From Orthonyx spaldingii (lineage: Eukaryota > Chordata > Aves > Passeriformes > Orthonychidae): DNA of 64,000 nt. A model generated the notes under the pieces. It was given only the letters and a program-made list of their open reading frames with translations. It made no database searches and was not told where the DNA came from. Within the stretch, counting starts at the first letter, position 1; each line of letters starts with the position of its first letter. The stretch lies in the NCBI GenBank assembly GCA_013397795.1, contig VZTJ01000579.1, positions 483,184 through 547,183 on the forward strand, in the 5' to 3' direction. Positions 29,101 to 37,200 of this stretch are shown piece after piece. The position numbers and the translations under genes are program-made.

Positions 29101-30472
29101 ACTGGAAGAAACAGCTCTTAGCCATTTAGTTTGCTTCCATCAGCAACCCGTAAGAAAGCATAAGCAGAATGACATTTTTATTTCCACCTTTATACCCTGT
29201 TACATATGGCTCAGAGACTCATTTTTACTTGTGTTTCTGCCACAATATGGTCCTTTCACTAGCACTTGAAGTATTACTGATAAGATAAAACACTTGAAGT
29301 ATGAAGGAAGCCAAGTCCCTCATCCAATCTTCAGACACAACACTACCGTGATAAATTCTGAATTCAGTTTTCTTATCTTAACAAACATTTAGAACAGATT
29401 TGGTGACTCACATTCGAAAAGAAAACTACCTCTTTACCAAGGAGATAATATATTCCTTTTGCTGTGCAAAAGGAACAACTAACCTATGTTACTGAAAGAA
29501 TCCTACCTATAGATTTTTAAAATTATAAATTTCAAAACAACTGGTTAATCTTTTAGAAGCAACATAAGAAGCTCCACTAAGCAACTGCCACGTGCCTGCC
29601 TAACACGCCTGAAGCTAAAATGCTGGCTTCAGATGAAACATACTGGAAAGGACATATGGGAAGCTAAATATGTCATCATGGGCTACGACTCTCTCAGCTT
29701 TCATTAGAACATAATGAAGCAAAATACATGGAGAAAACGGGCCCAGAACGTGATAGGATCAGCAAAGATTGGGCTGCAACGAGTTCAAAGCACACAACAC
29801 TGGATATCTAAGAAGCTTCACTCTTTGAAACCAAACAAGATATGCCCAAATGTTTTAACTTTACCTTTTTTAATTTATATTTATTCTAGTAGAGCTTCTA
29901 ATTACCATTGTGTAAACAATTATATGAATACTTTAGACCATCTCAACTGATGACTGAAAAATACATTATAAAAGGTAAAAGACTTGATTGATCCCTGATA
30001 GAAACAGTATAAAATATATAGAAGTAATGCCCCCATCAATGCCTACAGGGAGTCTACAGATTACTTAACACTCTTCCCCCTCAGCATCTCCAAATTCTCC
30101 ACCGAAGAGAACACATGCACTGACAATGAATCCGCCTTTTCTTTTTTTAAGGTAGGTTCATTTGCACTGTGGTGAACAATACACAGAAAAGCTTGCAAGG
30201 CCAAGGTTCGTGTCAAACAGCATAACACTACGTTAAGAAAATGCTAAACAGTACATAAAAGGAAATGAAATTAGTTAACAAAGCACAATGCACAGCAAAT
30301 CCCCTTTTATCCCCTTTCCACCCCAGATGACACACTGTAGATTGCCGCGGTATCTGCAAGGCAGAAACCCAAGTGACAGCATCCTAATTTACCAATAGAT
30401 TTTATAGGCAACCTGTGCCAGGTCTTACTTTTGGCTGGGAAGGTTGCCGGCTGCGTTGGGCTCGGCTATCAT
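5022..30472 (-). CDS. STAG3: Stromal antigen (STAG/SA) cohesin subunit, probably STAG3; first 11 coding exons, 3' part outside window
   Basis: Stromal antigens are the HEAT-repeat cohesin subunits that bind the RAD21/REC8 kleisin and help load or retain the ring on chromatin; STAG3 is the meiotic form. Eleven exons join in one open frame of about 394 codons, starting MIAEP, which resembles the STAG2 start. An acidic, Asn/Gln-rich leader (about 1-80) is followed by VTLFEVV, then DLINFFIQCSG (about 113-123). The STAG domain (about 150-265) carries FKANFCEF and the family hallmark VRAFRHTST. The stromalin conservative domain (about 293-375) carries IEEIGSW, NDSYLKYVGW and EVRLKC. STAG1 and STAG2 are nearly invariant in amniotes, whereas this protein differs at many positions. 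It shares EDYPLI and DVxPEIRA with SA-3 as I remember it. STAG3 is therefore inferred by elimination; family membership is certain. Intact frame and introns argue against a pseudogene. Some 800 further residues should lie left of position 1. Confidence 0.88.
7160..7258 (-). CDS. STAG3: STAG exon 10 (stromalin conservative domain)
   Basis: 99 bases, phase 0 at both ends. Encodes QAEVRLKCLLGLQGIYSRKE and MDLFTNRFK, the second half of the conserved domain. Acceptor TTGCAG, donor AAG|GTAAAT. Confidence 0.96.
7717..8355 (+). mobile_element. LTR-like element (bird ERV)
   Basis: Begins TGTCTTGGGGTG and ends ACCAGGACA, a near-inverted pair of termini. It has AATAAA at 8219-8224 followed by a T-rich stretch. 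The content is GC-richer than the surrounding STAG intron. A long open frame inside it (7920-8387) has no recognisable protein content. Confidence 0.5.
11158..11198 (+). mobile_element. Start of an LTR running into the assembly gap
   Basis: TGTCCTGGTTTCAGTGAGGG, then AAAGTTAATTTCTTC, resembles the 5' end of the same LTR group as the element at 52233. The rest is lost in the gap. Confidence 0.4.
11199..11474. other. Assembly gap (276 N)
   Basis: A run of N in a STAG intron, between an LTR-like start and a GGGAA array. A repeat probably broke the assembly. Confidence 0.99.
11475..11535. repeat. (GGGAA)n array, about 12 copies, next to gap
   Basis: Perfect pentanucleotide repeats directly follow the N run, so the true array is probably longer. 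The purine strand is G-rich. Confidence 0.97.
11736..11749 (-). promoter_or_regulatory. CTCF core motif in GC-rich patch
   Basis: The minus strand reads CCAGCAGGGGGCGC, a full match to the CTCF core. It lies in a GC- and CpG-rich patch (about 11680-11830) inside an otherwise AT-rich STAG intron, between exons 9 and 10. Confidence 0.65.
11968..12240 (-). repeat. CR1 LINE fragment
   Basis: On plus it reads as the reverse complement of a CR1 3' end: GGTTGGAAGGGACCACAG, ATCTGGTCCAACC, GACTCCACAACCTCTCTGGG. It lies close to the CTCF motif. Confidence 0.85.
12829..12952 (-). CDS. STAG3: STAG exon 9 (stromalin conservative domain)
   Basis: 124 bases. Encodes DVIPEIRATCIEEIGSW and DAFLNDSYLKYVGW, the first half of the stromalin conservative domain. 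DVxPEIRA resembles SA-3, where STAG1/2 have DAIAEIRA. Donor AAG|GTAAAG. Confidence 0.97.
13387..13460 (-). CDS. STAG3: STAG exon 8
   Basis: 74 bases. Encodes EVQNMMNAIFKGTFLNRYR, matching ENMMNAIFKGVFVHRYR of STAG2. Acceptor TTTCAG, donor CCG|GTAAGA. It ends two bases into a codon. Confidence 0.95.
14653..14804 (-). CDS. STAG3: STAG exon 7
   Basis: 152 bases. Continues as AMKLLTAVV, then a divergent helix region with RLYEVEKQRISGKR and a basic coiled segment QLERKRKE. The donor GAG|GTTAGG is GT but departs from the usual GTRAGT. Confidence 0.93.
15866..16070 (-). CDS. STAG3: STAG exon 6 (STAG domain core)
   Basis: 205 bases, the largest coding exon here. Encodes EDYPLIRTGPYWKKFKANFC, then EFIAVLVQQCQ, YDNYLMDTIISLLTGL and VRAFRHTST. 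The last is the most conserved string of the family. Acceptor TGTGCAG, donor GCAG|GTAAAA. Confidence 0.97.
18740..18861 (-). repeat. CR1 LINE 3' end, separated from its body by an insert
   Basis: AAAGGGACTCTTTGAGATCA and TCCAACCCCATCTGCTCAAG followed by GGCTGCCCAGTGCTGTGT is a CR1 3' region in reverse. The continuing CR1 sequence resumes near 19425. Confidence 0.65.
18862..19348 (+). mobile_element. LTR-like insert within a CR1 element
   Basis: Begins TGTAATGTGG and ends TAACTACA, with AATAAA signals near 19283 and 19324. It is followed by ATTGGTGCC, which resembles a retroviral primer-binding site. CR1 sequence lies on both sides. No target-site duplication was found, so the boundaries are uncertain. 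Confidence 0.35.
19425..21140 (-). repeat. CR1 LINE body with decayed reverse-transcriptase frames
   Basis: Read on minus, three broken frames carry CR1 polymerase pieces. They are YKYINSKRKPKENMGPQLNE (about 21085), SNQHGFTMEKLCLTNMVA (about 20560) and LFNIFINDLDTGAEFTLSK (about 20240). The catalytic FADD-type motif has become CSDD. Frameshifts and stops make it inactive. Confidence 0.85.
22568..22644 (-). CDS. STAG3: STAG exon 5
   Basis: 77 bases. Encodes MVTAEMF as in STAG2, followed by a divergent segment QSLHKKDVMRKMTETFDK. STAG1/2 have a conserved MQNxEIIRKMTEEFDE at this place. Donor AAG|GTAGGC. Confidence 0.93.
23657..23753 (-). CDS. STAG3: STAG exon 4
   Basis: 97 bases. Encodes WVEAYKQDRNVALLDLINFF and then IQCSGCQ, a near match to the WIEAYKQDR...LINFFIQCSGC block of STAG1/2. 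Acceptor TTCTAG, donor CAAG|GTAATT. It ends with the first base of a Gly codon. Confidence 0.95.
25208..25354 (-). CDS. STAG3: STAG exon 3
   Basis: 147 bases (49 codons), phase 0 at both ends. A basic stretch REKRKVRE is followed by the family motif VTLFEVVSMGKQAMQ, which in STAG1/2 reads VTLFEVVKLGKSAMQ. Donor CAG|GTATTC. Confidence 0.9.
25976..26060 (-). CDS. STAG3: STAG exon 2
   Basis: 85 bases, acceptor CCTTAG, donor CCA|GTAAG. Encodes an acidic/polar leader (ENAVHDETVPES..., residues about 15-43) ending in phase 0. There is no strong homology, as expected for the variable N-terminus of this family; support comes from frame and splice sites. Confidence 0.75.
26061..30428 (-). other. STAG intron 1
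   Basis: About 4.4 kb of AT-rich sequence after the short first exon. No exon was needed here: exon 1 and exon 2 join exactly in phase. No clear repeat was recognised. Confidence 0.65.
30429..30472 (-). CDS. STAG3: STAG exon 1 (start codon)
   Basis: Encodes MIAEPNAAGNLPSQ plus two bases of a Lys codon. The donor reads AAAA|GTAAGA. The leftover AA joins the single A that opens the next exon, giving Lys in frame. The start was chosen because the phase fits exactly and MIA matches the STAG2 N-terminus. Confidence 0.8.
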
Positions 30473-31060
30473 TTCCGCTACATTATTTCAGCAGCACAAA
30501 CAAGCTGAGACGACCTTCTGAGAAAACTTCGCCGAAATCGAGAGTGTTAAAACTTAACAACCCTTCGGCTTTTGCGGGCGGAACAGCGGCCGAAAACTGT
30601 CAATAAAGGCACACAATGAGGCTTAATTCTAGGCAAACCGCGGCAGAAACAATCCCCCTCCGTCCCCCCCCCNNNNNNNNNNNNNNNNNNNNNNNNNNNN
30701 NNNNNNNNNNNNNNNNNNNNNNNNNNNNNNNNNNNNNNNNNNNNNNNNNNNNNNNNNNNNNNNNNNNNNNNNNNNNNNNNNNNNNNNNNNNNNNNNNNNN
30801 NNNNNNNNNNNNNNNNNNNNNNNNNNNNNNNNNNNNNNNNNNNNNNNNNNNNNNNNNNNNNNNNNNNNNNNNNNNNNNNNNNNNNNNNNNNNNNNNNNNN
30901 NNNNNNNNNNNNNNNNNNNNNNNNNNNNNNNNNNNNNNNNNNNNNNNNNNNNNNNNNNNNNNNNNNNNNNNNNNNNNNNNNNNNNNNNNNNNNNNNNNNN
31001 NNNNNNNNNNNNNNNNNNNNNNNNNNNNNNNNNNNNNNNNNNNNNNNNNNNNNNNNNNNN
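30473..31060. promoter_or_regulatory. Probable bidirectional promoter between STAG and GTPBP6
   Basis: The STAG start codon at 30472 (minus) and the first visible GTPBP6 codons at 31061 (plus) are less than 600 bases apart. The flanking sequence (30540-30672 and 31061-31260) is GC-rich with many CpGs. That is the usual layout of a CpG-island promoter firing in both directions. Most of the interval is unsequenced, so no element can be named. Confidence 0.65.
30673..31060. other. Assembly gap (388 N) in GC-rich promoter/exon 1
   Basis: A run of N preceded by a run of C and followed by GTPBP6 exon 1. It hides the GTPBP6 start codon and mitochondrial leader and probably the STAG transcription start. 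The run length may be nominal. Confidence 0.99.
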
Positions 31061-31224
31061 CGCTGGCGGGGATGGAGGAGAAGAAGAGGAGGAGGAGGAG
31101 GATGAGGCGGCGCTGGAGGAGCTGCTGGGCCCATCGCCGCTGGCCCCGGGGCCCGGCGCGCAGCGCGTCGCCATCGTGCACCCCGCCGTCAAGTGGGGCC
31201 CCAGGAAGTCGCCGCTCACCACGG
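31061..31224 (+). CDS. GTPBP6: GTPBP6 exon 1 (3' part)
   Basis: Starts inside the gap. Read in frame from 31062 it gives an acidic run rich in Glu, then QRVAIVHPAVKWGPRKSP. Human has QRVCLVHPDVKWGPGKS. Donor ACGG|GTGCGG; the last G begins an Ala codon. Confidence 0.92.
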
Positions 31225-34200
31225 GTGCGGGGCTGCGGGGGGCGGGCGGGCTCCCAGCGCACCAGGAATACACCCAGGGGGGTTGGAATGCACTGCCCTG
31301 GGAGGTGGTGGAGTCACTGTCCCTGTATGTGTTTAAGAAAAGGCTGATAGTAGGACACAGTCCCATGGGCTATTGACATGGCGGTGTTCGGGCACAGGTT
31401 TGACTCCCTGATCTCAGGCGTCTTTTCCAACCTAATTGATTCATGGCTTGTGCCAGCAGTGTGAAGTGGACCCGTTGTTACAGCGGTGAAACCGCGAAAT
31501 GCGGCTTGCAAAGGACAAACCTGGATGGAAGCTCTCGGACTCTCTTTCCTTCTTTGACAGCTTTTTAAAAGACTAGGAGCTGTTAGTGAGTGTTGGCAGG
31601 TCTGCGCTTTGACTTGCATATCACCCTGTTTTGGATAGCAAAACGCCTCGCTGGAGGTTGTTCAGGGAAACAGCCGGGTGTCCCCTTTATTAGCACAATG
31701 TTAATTGACCTCAGCCCTCAAGCGAGCTGCCTGCCCAAGTGAGCTGGAGTCCTTTGGTCTTAGGCTTGCCCAGAAGTTGGCCAAAGAGCAGCAGTACCCT
31801 CCTGTCCAAAGAAGAAAGTGTAGTGAAGATGAAGTCTTGCATAAATCCTCTGAGAGACTTAAGTTTTTTTATGCAGTTACTTAGTGATGCAGTCACCAAT
31901 AATTCCTCTATAATGACTTCTTTTAGGACTGCTGTTAGATTTCTCTCAGAAATCCTCATAACTAATATATATGCATTAATGACACGCAGTTAAGATACAT
32001 TATGAACGTGATGCTTCTCTTCGAACACTTCTGTAATTGCAAAGTTGCAATGGCAAGGATTAAAGCATCTTGCAAGTTAGCTTTTTATGTGTGGAATCAT
32101 AGAATGGTTTGGCTTGGAGGGAACCTTTAAAGGTCATCTAGTCTGACCCCCCTGCAATGAGCCAGGACATCTTCCACTGGAACAGGTTGTTCAGAGCCCC
32201 ATCCAACCTGGCCTGGAATGTTTACAGGACCACCATCTCTCTGGGCAATCTGTTTCAGTGTCTCGCCACATCATTGTAAAAAACTTCTTCCTTATATCAA
32301 ATCTCGTCGTTTAAAACCACTGTCCCATTTAATTGCAACAGGTCCTGCTAAAAAGCCTGTCCCCATCTTTCTTATAAGCCCCTTTTAGGTACTGAAAAGC
32401 CATAAAAAGGTCTTCCCAGGAGCCTTCTCCAAGCTGGACAACCCCAGCTCTCCCAGTCTTTTCTCACAGGAGAGGTTCCACCTGTCTGATCATCTTTGTG
32501 GCCCACCTTTGGACCTGCTCCAACAGGTCCTTGTCTGTCTTGTGCGGGGGTCCCCAGGGCTGGATGCAGCACTGCAGGTGGGGTCTCACCAGAGCAGAGC
32601 AGAGGGGCAGAATCCCCTCCCTCGCCCTGCTGACCACGCTGCTTTTGGTGCAGCCCAGGACACGGTTGGCTTTCTGGGCTCCAAGCACACAGTGCTGGGT
32701 TATGTCCAGCTTCTCACCCACCAGCACCCCCAAGTCCTTCTCGGCAGGGGTGCTCTCCATCTGTCCATCCTCCAGCCTGTATCAATGTACTGGGGGGTTG
32801 CCCTGACCCAGATGCAGGACCTTGCACTCACTCTTGTTGATCCTCTAGAGTTTTCTATTGGCCCACTTCTTGAGCCTGTCCATGTTCTTCTGTTTGGCAA
32901 GAGACAGTTTACATATGATACTTACTCTTTTATTCCAATTTATTGTGTGATTAACCTAAATCTTGTTTAGTTTTATTAGTGCTGCTAATTATAACAAATT
33001 GTCACATTGCAGAATAAAGTTTTTAACCTTTTCAGAATTTACATAAGTGACATAATTTTACAACTGAAAAGTAGGTAAAATATGAAGGCGTTTTTCTGTC
33101 AGAACATACAGAAGAATAACAATGATCCCTTTCCATTTATTTAGGCCCTCCAGATGAAGAGCCTGAAGTCTGAACAAACGTTCTGGAATGATTGTTGAAA
33201 CACCACAGATACAACAGGAAATCTGTGTATTTTACAAGGAACATTAACAATATGAGGAGAAAGTGGATCATGATTATCTTTAAAAATTACCTTTTGGACC
33301 AATGTAACCTGTTTAGTATATAAATTTTTGCTGTCTAGAGAAACTTGCCAAATTTGTTCTGAAGAGGAAAAGTTTGGCATATCAAGACTAGATCAGCTGA
33401 TCTGATAATCCTCATGTAGTCTTCATGACTTCACAAAGTCCTCAAAAATCATTGCTTTGCAATGTAGATGTTAAAAACTCAGCAGTAATTGATGAGCCAG
33501 AATACAGGATTGGAATCTGCTGGTTTTAGCAAGTCAAGAACCAGTTTAGGTCCCATATGAATAAGTGGCTGTGAAGTTAGCAGCAGGATATGCCGTATTA
33601 GCAATTCTTAAATTATTGCTGCCAAACACTGAGGTGTTAATTGTGTGGCTTTGTGCTCATCTGAAATAACAGATTTTCCAGCTAGTTATTCATTTCACTT
33701 GTTAAGCAAAAAAGCTTGGAGATTTCTTTCCTGACAACACAATTAAAAATTCTTCTAAACCAACAATCACAGAAATAATTTATACTGGCAGAAAGATGCT
33801 TTGTGTGATAAAACTGCGTCAAACTGTTCAGTTACTCTGATTAGAGGTAAGACTTCACTCCTTGTGCTACAGGTTAAAGGAAATACCCTAGCAGAGTTTC
33901 AGTGTAGCTTAGTCTTTCCATGTCCATGCATGTACTCAGCTATTGGAGATCTGAGCAGAGTTATGATGGTACGTTGTAATCTTTATTTCCTTTTTCTTTT
34001 ATTTTTATGTTCCTGAAGCTGAATTACAGATTGCCGAAGCCATTGCTCTTGTAGATACTCTTCAGAACTGGACGGTTTTAGATAAAATAATTGTTCCTAC
34101 AAAGAATCCCAACAAGAAGTTTGTTTTTGGCAAAGGAAACTTTCAAGTTTTGACAGGTGAGGACTGAGATCTTTCAGCACTGCATTACTCTAAATGGAAG

Positions 34201-37200
34201 ACTTTTACAGCCAAACTGTTCAAGGATGGGTGTGAAAGCAGAAGAGAGGGAGAATTTTGTTTATCCATCATGCAGGTTTGCAGACAAACTTGAAAGAATT
34301 TTTAAGGTTACAAAAGCAACAAGAATAGATATAACCTCTGGTCACTGAAAATGTGTGAAGCAAAGTCTATAAGTTTATGTGATTGATGTAAGTGAAACTG
34401 ATGACATTCTTGGCACAGTACTAAATTAGCAATTACAACTGCTTTATGAAAAAAGAATGTGGTGCCATTTGATGTTTTATGAGCATTCTGCTCAGTGCAA
34501 AATGGTTTATAGTCTGGCATTTTAAAAAGAGAATTGACATTTAACACTATATTTTGCAATCATTATCTATCTTTTAGAAAAAATTAAAAAATTGCCCCAT
34601 GTGACAGCTGTCTTCTTGAATGTGGAAAGAATATCTTCACTAACAAAGGTAATTAAATATAGTATCCAATCATATTCTTTGCATCAGTATTGTTTGGAAG
34701 CTAGTGATGTTAGAAGTGGTCAGTTAAGACTCTGAATTTGCAAATGTTAATATATGAAGCACCAGGACTGAGTTTTGTTGAAAAGAATCTTAATACCTGT
34801 TGCATTTGTCCAGTTGATAGATACATGTTTCCAGCTCTTGTGCATGAAATTTTCCAGCATCTTAGTATAATTTATTATAGACTCTGCTCCCACATTTGCC
34901 ACTGGCCCTATTTAAAATGTTGAAAAAGTTATTCAGGGTGTTTTTTACAAGATGATGGTGTTAACACAGCTTTTGTTATGCAGAATGTCAACATTTTGGA
35001 TTAGCTGTGTGCTCAAGTTTCTATACTTATAATGGAAAGCATATTTATTTTCCTATTCTGTGGATGGTGAATTGTATTTTGAATATGAGGTGTAAATTCA
35101 GAGCAGGCTTATAGCTGAATGTTTCAAATAGTTAAACTTTCATTCCTAACCCTTAAAAAGAAAAGTTGAGGGGTGCAGCATACTTCAGTATTTTAACACA
35201 GGCAGTAAAACAACTGGTACATGAACTACAGATACTCTTAAATAAACTGAAATAAAAACTTTTTTGGGTTTTTAGTATGTGTAGCATCATGTGGGGTGTA
35301 AAGTGTATGCAAACTCTGCAAGCAAACATTAATGCTTTGCTGGTAGTTTTGAATGCTTTCCCTGATTATAAAATGAAGAGATGACAAATATCTCTAAAGA
35401 TGGTTATCTCAAGTGCTTCCATTTGTTGATGAAAGGGAAGTTGAAAATGCTTCATTTCAATTTCCTAGTTTTTAGGAAAATGTTTTATTTTATAGTATGA
35501 GTTCTTTTAGTACTAGATTTGCTAAAATTTTTTTTCACAAATATAGGTCTTAAGAGCAATTATAAACAGGGTTGATTCAAGAAAGTATTTGAGAATATGT
35601 ATACAACAAGCATTCTAGATTTTAGAGATGGCATAGGAGAACTACTGCATGCATACTTTAAGTGTCTTGCTGAATTAGAGCGAGGGTGAGGGGTTTGGGT
35701 TGGTTGGGGGCTTATTAAGCATTTCATTAAAAGTTTGCTATTAAATAATTTTCTTACATGTCTCTCTATTTGTTTCCAAGTTTTAGTAATCTTTTTTTTT
35801 ACTATGTTGTCCCTATCTTTTCCCATTCCAGTATTTAATAATTGTTTTTTACAAGGATTTAACCACTGACATTGTTGATTCTGAGATATGTTGTAAGACC
35901 TGTTGCAAGAACCCATGAAGGGCAATGGAAGGATTCTCGCTGAATTTGATGGCCCTAGACATAGAGTTCTACTTTCTAAACTCTTTTTAACTCCTCTCTT
36001 TGTGGTCAACCAAATTTTGACTTTGCATGCTCATAATGATTGCCCATCCATTGCAATGGAACCCTGAGATCCTCTGGGTTCAAATGTCCATCAGCTAACT
36101 AACCGTACTTGCTGTGTAGGAATTGATCTAGTGGTACTGTGGGGGACAGAAGACATCTCGGTTGTTTTGTCTTGCATGGCTAAAGAAAGAACTGGAAGGT
36201 GCCTGGGGTGTGAAAGTCTTTGACAGATACACCGTTGTACTTCACATTTTTCGCTGTAATGCCTGGACGAAAGAAGCAAAACTGCAGGTGGCACTGGCTG
36301 AAATTCCACTTCTCAGGTACCTCGAGCTGTGCAAATCACATTTCTACACATTTTAGTCATTATTTCTTTACAATAACAAAAACCAGCAGTATTTACTGTA
36401 AAGAAAAAATACATAGGGTGTTCAATGATTGATTAGAGCATAGAATTATTTACTATGATGTCATTATTTTAAGCTTCTGCAGTGCTGATAGGCAGAACCA
36501 GAATATGTTCAATAATCTTACAACATGTATTTCTCATGAAAAGGTCCCGGTTCTTTCTGAGACAGAAGATGAATTGCAAGAATATGTAGGAATTGGATAT
36601 GTGTATCCCATATATAATATTGTTGAGTTTAATAAGGAAAGCTATAAACAAGGAAGGTTAATTTAAGTTTTCTACATTTCTGCATTATGTGGCATAGAAA
36701 TGTGTACATGGCAGTTGGTGTGAGTTGTGTGGATGAATCAGAGGTATCTTTGGCTCTCTGAAATTTCAGAATAGCAATTATAATTTACTGAGAGACTTGT
36801 ATGCTTTTTCAAGCTACAGTTGAGCCAGGAAAATCTGGATTTTTTTTCTCCATGCTTCTTGCCGTGAGCAGGTTTTATTTACAACTCAGTCATTTTTTGG
36901 GTTTATTTGTACTATCAGAATATCACTACTGCTTCACAATTTTTAGGCATTTTAGTATAACAGGATTAAAGAAAATTGCTTCTAATTAACTGTTACTCTG
37001 CTGGCAGGTCAAATCTGAAAAATGAGGTGTCTCAGAGAGATCAGCAGAGAGGTGGTTCAAGATACATCATGGGCTCAGGTAAAGTCTAAATATTCTCATG
37101 CTTTAGAGGATTTTTTTTTATCTCCATAGCCTTTAAATAAATTTCATTTATTTTATTTGGAGGAGGTTGGGAGGAAGAACAGTGCTCTGCATCTAATTAG

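Noticed and set aside
5022..30472. PPP2R3B as the gene left of GTPBP6, as in human
   Set aside because: The exons encode clear stromal-antigen motifs (FRHTST, NDSYLKYVGW) and no EF-hand or PP2A B'' features.
5022..30472. STAG pseudogene
   Set aside because: Eleven exons keep one open frame with GT/AG splice sites and conserved domains, and the gene has introns, so it is neither processed nor visibly broken.
32498..32970. Open frames of 102-153 codons in GTPBP6 intron 1
   Set aside because: They are antisense reading of a CR1 element.
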